64,000 nucleotides of DNA from Ilex aquifolium (lineage: Eukaryota; Streptophyta; Magnoliopsida; Aquifoliales; Aquifoliaceae), in the NCBI GenBank assembly GCA_951799425.1, contig OX637398.1:15348270-15412269 (forward strand). The letters are read 5' to 3'. Made by a program: the position numbers and the translations under genes. The notes beneath the pieces were generated by a model. The model had not been told where the DNA came from. It worked only from the letters and a program-made list of their open reading frames with translations, and searched no databases. This document shows positions 49,537 through 62,881 of this stretch, one piece after another; the stretch's first letter is position 1, and every line of letters starts with the position of its first letter.

Positions 49537-51444
49537 TCAAGGGGTGGAACTACTACTGGTGTAGGGAGGGGCAAGGGTGGAACGACTCCAGTTTAATAAA
49601 AATCCTTTGATGATACCAACTCGTGTATAGTTTTGCCACCTTAAGAAGCTCATTTCTTGATGTCTATTCATAGCAAAGCACAATTGACTCACCGGGTTTA
49701 TTGAAAATCGTCCGGTTCAGCGGATTTGGACCAGAACTGTCCGGTTCGTTGGTTTTTACCGAGTTTTCTACTTAAATGATTTAATACATTATCCGGGCCG
49801 GTTTAATGGCTGGTTCACCAGTTTACCGGGTCAACCTGCCGGGCGAGGCCGGGTCTTAAAAACACTGGTGCAAATAGTAAAAGATGCAGGGCAATGATGG
49901 TAAAATTTCAGAATCTGCTAAATTGATATAGTCTCGGTAAATTAGGTATAACTTTTTACTCAGATATCGAATTTACATGATTCTTGTATAATTGGAAAAC
50001 ATCCATCCAACACTACACTGTTGACTGAAATAACATTCTTCAAATTCAAATTGTTTAATGGTCAAAAATGAGCTGCAAATTTAAGGTAGTGCATAGATTC
50101 CGACAATCAGAGCAATCAGACAGGGTCCCGGTATTTTGGGCGTAGCTTTCGACTCGAACGTCCAAATAAATTGATTTAAACAAGGCTCGCACATATATAT
50201 TCAAGGCTACAACTTTGTCAGAAATAGAGGTGTTCAAATTTAAATTATTTCTTGGCCAAAAATGGTCTGCAAGTTGAACTAAATGCACAGATCCAGACAG
50301 CTTGTGGCGGGAGCGTGAAACATTAATGATGAATGCTCCAAGCGGCTAGAGTGATTCAAATCTCAAACTCAATAGAGCTCAATTATAAAAAAGGGCATGA
50401 AGAAGAGTGGAGAAGACATCCCATTAAGTATTGCAAGAGTATTATACACATTCAAAAAGTGCTATACATTGTGAAAATTCCGTTATAGAGCTTGTTATTT
50501 TCTTCTCTCTTGTTGTACTATTTTTGTTCTTTTCTTATTAGATTGTTATAACCAATATTTACGCGTATTGGCGAAGTAATGCACTAATACCTTTCTCGCA
50601 TAGTTTATAACACTCGTCAGATCCAAATATGATTTTTCCAAAATAACAGTCCGTTGACCACCTATTCTACTAATAGCCTGTTGTCATTTCATAAGATTTG
50701 TGGACCCAATAGAAGTTGAAATGACTTCGAATTATGTGTTTCTTGTTTCTCATGAGATCCCACATGTTTTCAATGAAATTGACATTTTCACAATCTGTTC
50801 AGAATACGCTGTCATCTAGACACCAATCTATTGCCACAGAATTACTGTAAAATAAATATAATGTATTGAATGTAAGTTAGAAAATGAACCTAAAAAGAAT
50901 TAATATTACAGCTACACTATATTGACATGCATTTTAAATCATTACCATAAAACTATGCATGACACGTAAATGCTTTTATGTTATTATAAGAAAATAAAGG
51001 CAATAAAAAAAAAAAAAAAAAACACTTACCATATGCCACTTGCAATTATGTCTTCAAGCGCATTGACAAAATTCCAAATTTGTCTAGGGATGGACATTTC
51101 GTCATGCTTTGAAAAAGCCTGAATCAGTAGGGACCTGAGATCCTCTAGACCTTCAAGAACACCAGACTCAAAACTAATCTGATTCTACCTAATGTTCCGC
51201 AGTTTGGCTTTATGCCCTTTGGTGATGTAAATTCCTTTCCTCAAATTTCCAAATTTCCATGACATGTCATTTTTTTACCCTACAAAAATCTTAAACCAAG
51301 TAACACTGACTTGAAAATGTTCTTGGATTCTTTTTAAAAAAAAAATAAAGGTCACTTGTCTGGTGCTTCAGTTTTAGGTAAGTGTCCGTACTCTGTGTAT
51401 CTTCTCTCGACAAATGATTTCCAATCGTCGATTATCCTCAGCAC
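49537..51444. repeat. Satellite copy 27 (1,908 bp)
   Basis: Same length and tags as copy 26 but with CGAAGTAATGC. The pair probably arose by single-unit duplication. Confidence 0.97.
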
Positions 51445-53350
51445 TCAAGGGGTGGAACTACTACTGGTGTAGGGAGGGGCAAGGGTGGAACGACTCCAGT
51501 TTAATAAAAATCCTTTGATGATACCAACTCGTGTATAGTTTTGCCACCTTAAGAAGCTTATTTCTTGATGTCTATTCATAGCAAAGCACAATTGACTCAC
51601 CGGGTTTATTGAAAATCGTCCGGTTCAGCGGATTTGGACCAGAACTGTCCGGTTCGTTGGTTTTTACCGAGTTTTCTACTTAAATGATTTAATACATTAT
51701 CCGGGCCGGTTTAATGGCTGGTTCACCAGTTTACCGGGTCAACCTGCCGGGCGAGGCCGGGTCTTAAAAACACTGGTGCAAATAGTAAAAGATGCAGGGC
51801 AATGATGGTAAAATTTCAGAATCTGCTAAATTGATATAGTCTCGGTAAATTAGGTATAACTTTTTACTCAGATATCGAATTTACATGATTCTTGTATAAT
51901 TGGAAAACATCCATCCAACACTACAATGTTGACTGAAATAACATTCTTCAAATTCAAATTGTTTAATGGTCAAAAATGAGCTGCAAATTTAAGGTAGTGC
52001 ATAGATTCCGACAATCAGAGCAATCAGACAGGGTCCCGGTATTTTGGGCGTAGCTTTCGACTCGAACGTCCAAATAAATTGATTTAAACAAGGCTCGCAC
52101 ATATATATTCAAGGCTACAACTTTGTCAGAAATAGAGGTGTTCAAATTTAAATTATTTCTTGGCCAAAAATGGTCTGCAAGTTGAACTAAATGCACAGAT
52201 CCAGACAGCTTGTGGCGGGAGCGTGAAACATTAATGATGAATGCTCCAAGCGGCTAGAGTGATTCAAATCTCAAACTCAATAGAGCTCAATTATAAAAAA
52301 GGGCATGAAGAAGAGTGGAGAAGACATCCCATTAAGTATTGCAAGAGTATTATACACATTCAAAAAGTGCTATACATTGTGAAAATTCCGTTATAGAGCT
52401 TGTTATTTTCTTCTCTCTTGTTGTACTATTTTTGTTCTTTTCTTATTAGATTGTTATAACCAATATTTACGCGTATTGGCGAAGTAATGCACTAATACCT
52501 TTCTCGCATAGTTTATAACACTCGTCAGATCCAAATATGATTTTTCCAAAATAACAGTCCGTTGACCACCTATTCTACTAATAGCCTGTTGTCATTTCAT
52601 AAGATTTGTGGACCCAATAGAAGTTGAAATGACTTCGAATTATGTGTTTCTTGTTTCTCATGAGATCCCACATGTTTTCAATGAAATTGACATTTTCACA
52701 ATCTGTTCAGAATACGCTGTCATCTAGACACCAATCTATTGCCACAGAATTACTGTAAAATAAATATAATGTATTGAATGTAAGTTAGAAAATGAACCTA
52801 AAAAGAATTAATATTACAGCTACACTATATTGACATGCATTTTAAATCATTACCATAAATCTATGCATGACACGTAAATGCTTTTATGTTATTATAAGAA
52901 AATAAAGGCAATAAAAAAAAAAAAAAAAACTTACCATATGCCACTTGCAATTATGCCTTCAAGCGCATTGACAAAATTCCAAATTTGTCTAGGGATGGAC
53001 ATTTCGTCATGCTTTGAAAAAGCCTGAATCAGTAGGGACCTGAGATCCTCTAGACCTTCAAGAACACCAGACTCAAAACTAATCTGATTCTACCTAATGT
53101 TCCGCAGTTTGGCTTTATGCCCTTTGGTGATGTAAATTCCTTTCCTCAAATTTCCAAATTTCCATGACATGTCATTTTTTTACCCTACAAAAATCTTAAA
53201 CCAAGTAACACTGACTTGAAAATGTTCTTGGATTCTTTTTAAAAAAAAAAATAAAGGTCACTTGTCTCGTGCTTCAGTTTTAGGTAAGTGTCCGTACTCT
53301 GTGTATCTTCTCTCGACAAATGATTTCCAATCGTCGATTATCCTCAGCAC
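51445..53350. repeat. Satellite copy 28 (1,906 bp)
   Basis: Keeps GGTTCGTTGG but has CTACAATGTTG. Private change AAGAAGCTTATTTC. Confidence 0.97.
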
Positions 53351-55257
53351 TCAAGGGGTGGAACTACTACTGGTGTAGGGAGGGGCAAGGGTGGAACGAC
53401 TCCAGTTTAATAAAAATCCTTTGATGATACCAACTCGTGTATAGTTTTGCCACCTTAAGAAGCTCATTTCTTGATGTCTATTCATAGCAAAGCACAATTG
53501 ACTCACCGGGTTTATTGAAAATCGTCCGGTTCAGCGGATTTGGACCAGAACTGTCCGGTTCATTGGTTTTTACCGAGTTTTCTACTTAAATGATTTAATA
53601 CATTATCCGGGCCGGTTTAATGGCTGGTTCACCAGTTTACCGGGTCAACCTGCCGGGCGAGGCCGGGTCTTAAAAACACTGGTGCAAATAGTAAAAGATG
53701 CAGGGCAATGATGGTAAAATTTCAGAATCTGCTAAATTGATATAGTCTCGGTAAATTAGGTATAACTTTTTACTCAGATATCGAATTTACATGATTCTTG
53801 TATAATTGGAAAACATCCATCCAACACTACACTGTTGACTGAAATAACATTCTTCAAATTCAAATTGTTTAATGGTCAAAAATGAGCTGCAAATTTAAGG
53901 TAGTGCATAGATTCCGACAATCAGAGCAATCAGACAGGGTCCCGGTATTTTGGGCGTAGCTTTCGACTCGAACGTCCAAATAAATTGATTTAAACAAGGC
54001 TCGCACATATATATTCAAGGCTACAACTTTGTCAGAAATAGAGGTGTTCAAATTTAAATTATTTCTTGGCCAAAAATGGTCTGCAAGTTGAACTAAATGC
54101 ACAGATCCAGACAGCTTGTGGCGGGAGCGTGAAACATTAATGATGAATGCTCCAAGCGGCTAGAGTGATTCAAATCTCAAACTCAATAGAGCTCAATTAT
54201 AAAAAAGGGCATGAAGAAGAGTGGAGAAGACATCCCATTAAGTATTGCAAGAGTATTATACACATTCAAAAAGTGCTATACATTGTGAAAATTCCGTTAT
54301 AGAGCTTGTTATTTTCTTCTCTCTTGTTGTACTATTTTTGTTCTTTTCTTATTAGATTGTTATAACCAATATTTACGCGTATTGGCGAAGTAATGCACTA
54401 ATACCTTTCTCGCATAGTTTATAACACTCGTCAGATCCAAATATGATTTTTCCAAAATAACAGTCCGTTGACCACCTATTCTACTAATAGCCTGTTGTCA
54501 TTTCATAAGATTTGTGGACCCAATAGAAGTTGAAATGACTTCGAATTATGTGTTTCTTGTTTCTCATGAGATCCCACATGTTTTCAATGAAATTGACATT
54601 TTCACAATCTGTTCAGAATACGCTGTCATCTAGACACCAATCTATTGCCACAAAATTACTGTAAAATAAATATAATGTATTGAATGTAAGTTAGAAAATG
54701 AACCTAAAAAGAATTAATATTACAGCTACACTATATTGACATGCATTTTAAATCATTACCATAAAACTATGCATGACACGTAAATGCTTTTATGTTATTA
54801 TAAGAAAATAAAGGCAATAAAAAAAAAAAAAAAAACCCTTACCATATGCCACTTGCAATTATGCCTTCAAGCGCATTGACAAAATTCCAAATTTGTCTAG
54901 GGATGGACATTTCGTCATGCTTTGAAAAAGCCTGAATCAGTAGGGACCTGAGATCCTCTAGACCTTCAAGAACACCAGACTCAAAACTAATCTGATTCTA
55001 CCTAATGTTCCGCAGTTTGGCTTTATGCCCTTTGGTGATGTAAATTCCTTTCCTCAAATTTCCAAATTTCCATGACATGTCATTTTTTTACCCTACAAAA
55101 ATCTTAAACCAAGTAACACTGACTTGAAAATGTTCTTGGATTCTTTTTAAAAAAAAAATAAAGGTCACTTGTCTGGTGCTTCAGTTTTAGGTAAGTGTCC
55201 GTACTCTGTGTATCTTCTCTCGACAAATGATTTCCAATCGTCGATTATCCTCAGCAC
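53351..55257. repeat. Satellite copy 29 (1,907 bp)
   Basis: CTACACTGTTG as in copies 26 and 27, but GGTTCATTGG; right half has CCACAAAATTAC and an A-tract ending CCCTTACC, like copy 22. Looks mosaic. Confidence 0.97.
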
Positions 55258-57163
55258 TCAAGGGGTGGAACTACTACTGGTGTAGGGAGGGGCAAGGGTG
55301 GAACGACTCCAGTTTAATAAAAATCCTTTGATGATACCAACTCGTGTATAGTTTTGCCACCTTAAGAAGCTCATTTCTTGATGTCTATTCATAGCAAAGC
55401 ACAATTGACTCACCGGGTTTATTGAAAATCGTCCGGTTCAGCGGATTTGGACCAGAACTGTCCGGTTCATTGGTTTTTACCGAGTTTTCTACTTAAATGA
55501 TTTAATACATTATCCGGGCCGGTTTAATGGCTGGTTCACCAGTTTACCGGGTCAACCTGCCGGGCGAGGCCGGGTCTTAAAAACACTAGTGCAAATAGTA
55601 AAAGATGCAGGGCAATGATGGTAAAATTTCAGAATCTGCTAAATTGATATAGTCTCGGTAAATTAGGTATAACTTTTTACTCAGATATCGAATTTACATG
55701 ATTCTTGTATAATTGGAAAACATCCATCCAACACTACAATGTTGACTGAAATAACATTCTTCAAATTCAAATTGTTTAATGGTCAAAAATGAGCTGCAAA
55801 TTTAAGGTAGTGCATAGATTCCGACAATCAGAGCAATCAGACAGGGTCCCGGTATTTTGGGCGTAGCTTTCGACTCGAACGTCCAAATAAATTGATTTAA
55901 ACAAGGCTCGCACATATATATTCAAGGCTACAACTTTGTCAGAAATAGAGGTGTTCAAATTTAAATTATTTCTTGGCCAAAAATGGTCTGCAAGTTGAAC
56001 TAAATGCACAGATCCAGACAGCTTGTGGCGGGAGCGTGAAACATTAATGATGAATGCTCCAAGCGGCTAGAGTGATTCAAATCTCAAACTCAATAGAGCT
56101 CAATTATAAAAAAGGGCATGAAGAAGAGTGGAGAAGACATCCCATTAAGTATTGCAAGAGTATTATACACATTCAAAAAGTGCTATACATTGTGAAAATT
56201 CCGTTATAGAGCTTGTTATTTTCTTCTCTCTTGTTGTACTATTTTTGTTCTTTTCTTATTAGATTGTTATAACCAATATTTACGCGTATTGGCGAAGTAA
56301 TGCACTAATACCTTTCTCGCATAGTTTATAACACTCGTCAGATCCAAATATGATTTTTCCAAAATAACAGTCCATTGACCACCTATTCTACTAATAGCCC
56401 GTTGTCATTTCATAAGATTTGTGGACCCAATAGAAGTTGAAATGACTTCGAATTATGTGTTTCTTGTTTCTCATGAGATCCCACATGTTTTCAATGAAAT
56501 TGACATTTTCACAATCTGTTCAGAATACGCTGTCATCTAGACACCAATCTATTGCCACAGAATTACTGTAAAATAAATATAATGTATTGAATGTAAGTTA
56601 GAAAATGAACCTAAAAAGAATTAATATTACAGCTACACTATATTGACATGCATTTTAAATCATTACCATAAATCTATGCATGACACGTAAATGCTTTTAT
56701 GTTATTATAAGAAAATAAAGGCAATAAAAAAAAAAAAAAAAACTTACCATATGCCACTTGCAATTATGCCTTCAAGCGCATTGACAAAATTCCAAATTTG
56801 TCTAGGGATGGACATTTCGTCATGCTTTGAAAAAGCCTGAATCAGTAGGGACCTGAGATCCTCTAGACCTTCAAGAACACCAGACTCAAAACTAATCTGA
56901 TTCTACCTAATGTTCCGCAGTTTGGCTTTATGCCCTTTGGTGATGTAAATTCCTTTCCTCAAATTTCCAAATTTCCATGACATGTCATTTTTTTACCCTA
57001 CAAAAATCTTAAACCAAGTAACACTGACTTGAAAATGTTCTTGGATTCTTTTTAAAAAAAAAAATAAAGGTCACTTGTCTGGTGCTTCAGTTTTAGGTAA
57101 GTGTCCGTACTCTGTGTATCTTCTCTCGACAAATGATTTCCAATCGTCGATTATCCTCAGCAC
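55258..57163. repeat. Satellite copy 30 (1,906 bp)
   Basis: CACTAGTGC, shared only with copy 32, together with CATTGACC and AGCCCGTTG. Confidence 0.97.
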
Positions 57164-59069
57164 TCAAGGGGTGGAACTACTACTGGTGTAGGGAGGGGCA
57201 AGGGTGGAACGACTCCAGTTTAATAAAAATCCTTTGATGATACCAACTCGTGTATAGTTTTGCCACCTTAAGAAGCTCATTTCTTGATGTCTATTCATAG
57301 CAAAGCACAATTGACTCACCGGGTTTATTGAAAATCGTCCGGTTCAGCGGATTTGGACCAGAACTGTCCGGTTCATTGGTTTTTACCGAGTTTTCTACTT
57401 AAATGATTTAATACATTATCCGGGCCGGTTTAATGGCTGGTTCACCAGTTTACCGGGTCAACCTGCCGGGCGAGGCCGGGTCTTAAAAACACTGGTGCAA
57501 ATAGTAAAAGATGCAGGGCAATGATGGTAAAATTTCAGAATCTGCTAAATTGATATAGTCTCGGTAAATTAGGTATAACTTTTTACTCAGATATCGAATT
57601 TACATGATTCTTGTATAATTGGAAAACATCCATCCAACACTACAATGTTGACTGAAATAACATTCTTCAAATTCAAATTGTTTAATGGTCAAAAATGAGC
57701 TGCAAATTTAAGGTAGTGCATAGATTCCGACAATCAGAGCAATCAGACAGGGTCCCGGTATTTTGGGCGTAGCTTTCGACTCGAACGTCCAAATAAATTG
57801 ATTTAAACAAGGCTCGCACATATATATTCAAGGCTACAACTTTGTCAGAAATAGAGGTGTTCAAATTTAAATTATTTCTTGGCCAAAAATGGTCTGCAAG
57901 TTGAACTAAATGCACAGATCCAGACAGCTTGTGGCGGGAGCGTGAAACATTAATGATGAATGCTCCAAGCGGCTAGAGTGATTCAAATCTCAAACTCAAT
58001 AGAGCTCAATTATAAAAAAGGGCATGAAGAAGAGTGGAGAAGACATCCCATTAAGTATTGCAAGAGTATTATACACATTCAAAAAGTGCTATACATTGTG
58101 AAAATTCCGTTATAGAGCTTGTTATTTTCTTCTCTCTTGTTGTACTATTTTTGTTCTTTTCTTATTAGATTGTTATAACCAATATTTACGCGTATTGGCG
58201 AAGTAATGCACTAATACCTTTCTCGCATAGTTTATAACACTCGTCAGATCCAAATATGATTTTTCCAAAATAACAGTCCGTTGACCACCTATTCTACTAA
58301 TAGCCTGTTGTCATTTCATAAGATTTGTGGACCCAATAAAAGTTGAAATGACTTCGAATTATGTGTTTCTTGTTTCTCATGAGATCCCACATGTTTTCAA
58401 TGAAATTGACATTTTCACAATCTGTTCAGAATACGCTGTCATCTAGACACCAATCTATTGCCACATAATTACTGTAAAATAAATATAATGTATTGAATGT
58501 AAGTTAGAAAATGAACCTAAAAAGAATTAATATTACAGCTACACTATATTGACATGCATTTTAAATCATTACCATAAATCTATGCATGACACGTAAATGC
58601 TTTTATGTTATTATAAGAAAATAAAGGCAATAAAAAAAAAAAAAAAAACTTACCATATGCCACTTGCAATTATGCCTTCAAGCGCATTGACAAAATTCCA
58701 AATTTGTCTAGGGATGGACATTTCGTCATGCTTTGAAAAAGCCTGAATCAGTAGGGACCTGAGATCCTCTAGACCTTCAAGAACACCAGACTCAAAACTA
58801 ATCTGATTCTACCTAATGTTCCGCAGTTTGGCTTTATGCCCTTTGGTGATGTAAATTCCTTTCCTCAAATTTCCAAATTTCCATGACATGTCATTTTTTT
58901 ACCCTACAAAAATCTTAAACCAAGTAACACTGACTTGAAAATGTTCTTGGATTCTTTTTAAAAAAAAAAATAAAGGTCACTTGTCTCGTGCTTCAGTTTT
59001 AGGTAAGTGTCCGTACTCTGTGTATCTTCTCTCGACAAATGATTTCCAATCGTCGATTATCCTCAGCAC
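57164..59069. repeat. Satellite copy 31 (1,906 bp)
   Basis: Has CGTTGACC and AGCCTGTTG like copy 33. Private changes are CCAATAAAAGTTG and CCACATAATTAC. Confidence 0.97.
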
Positions 59070-60975
59070 TCAAGGGGTGGAACTACTACTGGTGTAGGGA
59101 GGGGCAAGGGTGGAACGACTCCAGTTTAATAAAAATCCTTTGATGATACCAACTCGTGTATAGTTTTGCCACCTTAAGAAGCTCATTTCTTGATGTCTAT
59201 TCATAGCAAAGCACAATTGACTCACCGGGTTTATTGAAAATCGTCCGGTTCAGCGGATTTGGACCAGAACTGTCCGGTTCATTGGTTTTTACCGAGTTTT
59301 CTACTTAAATGATTTAATACATTATCCGGGCCGGTTTAATGGCTGGTTCACCAGTTTACCGGGTCAACCTGCCGGGCGAGGCCGGGTCTTAAAAACACTA
59401 GTGCAAATAGTAAAAGATGCAGGGCAATGATGGTAAAATTTCAGAATCTGCTAAATTGATATAGTCTCGGTAAATTAGGTATAACTTTTTACTCAGATAT
59501 CGAATTTACATGATTCTTGTATAATTGGAAAACATCCATCCAACACTACAATGTTGACTGAAATAACATTCTTCAAATTCAAATTGTTTAATGGTCAAAA
59601 ATGAGCTGCAAATTTAAGGTAGTGCATAGATTCCGACAATCAGAGCAATCAGACAGGGTCCCGGTATTTTGGGCGTAGCTTTCGACTCGAACGTCCAAAT
59701 AAATTGATTTAAACAAGGCTCGCACATATATATTCAAGGCTACAACTTTGTCAGAAATAGAGGTGTTCAAATTTAAATTATTTCTTGGCCAAAAATGGTC
59801 TGCAAGTTGAACTAAATGCACAGATCCAGACAGCTTGTGGCGGGAGCGTGAAACATTAATGATGAATGCTCCAAGCGGCTAGAGTGATTCAAATCTCAAA
59901 CTCAATAGAGCTCAATTATAAAAAAGGGCATGAAGAAGAGTGGAGAAGACATCCCATTAAGTATTGCAAGAGTATTATACACATTCAAAAAGTGCTATAC
60001 ATTGTGAAAATTCCGTTATAGAGCTTGTTATTTTCTTCTCTCTTGTTGTACTATTTTTGTTCTTTTCTTATTAGATTGTTATAACCAATATTTACGCGTA
60101 TTGGCGAAGTAATGCACTAATACCTTTCTCGCATAGTTTATAACACTCGTCAGATCCAAATATGATTTTTCCAAAATAACAGTCCATTGACCACCTATTC
60201 TACTAATAGCCCGTTGTCATTTCATAAGATTTGTGGACCCAATAGAAGTTGAAATGACTTCGAATTATGTGTTTCTTGTTTCTCATGAGATCCCACATGT
60301 TTTCAATGAAATTGACATTTTCACAATCTGTTCAGAATACGCTGTCATCTAGACACCAATCTATTGCCACAGAATTACTGTAAAATAAATATAATGTATT
60401 GAATGTAAGTTAGAAAATGAACCTAAAAAGAATTAATATTACAGCTACACTATATTGACATGCATTTTAAATCATTACCATAAATCTATGCATGACACGT
60501 AAATGATTTTATGTTATTATAAGAAAATAAAGGCAATAAAAAAAAAAAAAAAAACTTACCATATGCCACTTGCAATTATGCCTTCAAGCGCATTGACAAA
60601 ATTCCAAATTTGTCTAGGGATGGACATTTCGTCATGCTTTGAAAAAGCCTGAATCAGTAGGGACCTGAGATCCTCTAGACCTTCAAGAACACCAGACTCA
60701 AAACTAATCTGATTCTACCTAATGTTCCGCAGTTTGGCTTTATGCCCTTTGGTGATGTAAATTCCTTTCCTCAAATTTCCAAATTTCCATGACATGTCAT
60801 TTTTTTACCCTACAAAAATCTTAAACCAAGTAACACTGACTTGAAAATGTTCTTGGATTCTTTTTAAAAAAAAAAATAAAGGTCACTTGTCTGGTGCTTC
60901 AGTTTTAGGTAAGTGTCCGTACTCTGTGTATCTTCTCTCGACAAATGATTTCCAATCGTCGATTATCCTCAGCAC
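59070..60975. repeat. Satellite copy 32 (1,906 bp)
   Basis: Matches copy 30 at CACTAGTGC, CATTGACC and AGCCCGTTG at a spacing of 3,812 bp. Private change GTAAATGATTTTATG. Confidence 0.97.
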
Positions 60976-62881
60976 TCAAGGGGTGGAACTACTACTGGTG
61001 TAGGGAGGGGCAAGGGTGGAACGACTCCAGTTTAATAAAAATCCTTTGATGATACCAACTCGTGTATAGTTTTGCCACCTTAAGAAGCTCATTTCTTGAT
61101 GTCTATTCATAGCAAAGCACAATTGACTCACCGGGTTTATTGAAAATCGTCCGGTTCAGCGGATTTGGACCAGAACTGTCCGGTTCATTGGTTTTTACCG
61201 AGTTTTCTACTTAAATGATTTAATACATTATCCGGGCCGGTTTAATGGCTGGTTCACCAGTTTACCGGGTCAACCTGCCGGGCGAGGCCGGGTCTTAAAA
61301 ACACTGGTGCAAATAGTAAAAGATGCAGGGCAATGATGGTAAAATTTCAGAATCTGCTAAATTGATATAGTCTCGGTAAATTAGGTATAACTTTTTACTC
61401 AGATATCGAATTTACATGATTCTTGTATAATTGGAAAACATCCATCCAACACTACAATGTTGACTGAAATAACATTCTTCAAATTCAAATTGTTTAATGG
61501 TCAAAAATGAGCTGCAAATTTAAGGTAGTGCATAGATTCCGACAATCAGAGCAATCAGACAGGGTCCCGGTATTTTGGGCGTAGCTTTCGACTCGAACGT
61601 CCAAATAAATTGATTTAAACAAGGCTCGCACATATATATTCAAGGCTACAACTTTGTCAGAAATAGAGGTGTTCAAATTTAAATTATTTCTTGGCCAAAA
61701 ATGGTCTGCAAGTTGAACTAAATGCACAGATCCAGACAGCTTGTGGCGGGAGCGTGAAACATTAATGATGAATGCTCCAAGCGGCTAGAGTGATTCAAAT
61801 CTCAAACTCAATAGAGCTCAATTATAAAAAAGGGCATGAAGAAGAGTGGAGAAGACATCCCATTAAGTATTGCAAGAGTATTATACACATTCAAAAAGTG
61901 CTATACATTGTGAAAATTCCGTTATAGAGCTTGTTATTTTCTTCTCTCTTGTTGTACTATTTTTGTTCTTTTCTTATTAGATTGTTATAACCAATATTTA
62001 CGCGTATTGGCGAAGTAATGCACTAATACCTTTCTCGCATAGTTTATAACACTCGTCAGATCCAAATATGATTTTTCCAAAATAACAGTCCGTTGACCAC
62101 CTATTCTACTAATAGCCTGTTGTCATTTCATAAGATTTGTGGACCCAATAGAAGTTGAAATGACTTCGAATTATGTGTTTCTTGTTTCTCATGAGATCCC
62201 ACATGTTTTCAATGAAATTTACATTTTCACAATCTGTTCAGAATACGCTGTCATCTAGACACCAATCTATTGCCACAGAATTACTGTAAAATAAATATAA
62301 TGTATTGAATGTAAGTTAGAAAATGAACCTAAAAAGAATTAATATTACAGCTACACTATATTGACATGCATTTTAAATCATTACCATAAATCTATGCATG
62401 ACACGTAAATGCTTTTATGTTATTATAAGAAAATAAAGGCAATAAAAAAAAAAAAAAAAACTTACCATATGCCACTTGCAATTATGCCTTCAAGCGCATT
62501 GACAAAATTCCAAATTTGTCTAGGGATGGACATTTCGTCATGCTTTGAAAAAGCCTGAATCAGTAGGGACCTGAGATCCTCTAGACCTTCAAGAACACCA
62601 GACTCAAAACTAATCTGATTCTACTTAATGTTCCGCAGTTTGGCTTTATGCCCTTTGGTGATGTAAATTCCTTTCCTCAAATTTCCAAATTTCCATGACA
62701 TGTCATTTTTTTACCCTACAAAAATCTTAAACCAAGTAACACTGACTTGAAAATGTTCTTGGATTCTTTTTAAAAAAAAAAATAAAGGTCACTTGTCTGG
62801 TGCTTCAGTTTTAGGTAAGTGTCTGTACTCTGTGTATCTTCTCTCGACAAATGATTTCCAATCGTCGATTATCCTCAGCAC
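60976..62881. repeat. Satellite copy 33 (1,906 bp)
   Basis: Like copy 31 at CGTTGACC and AGCCTGTTG; right half has CTACTTAATG as in copies 17 and 19. Private changes are GAAATTTACATTTTC and AGTGTCTGTACTC. Confidence 0.97.
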
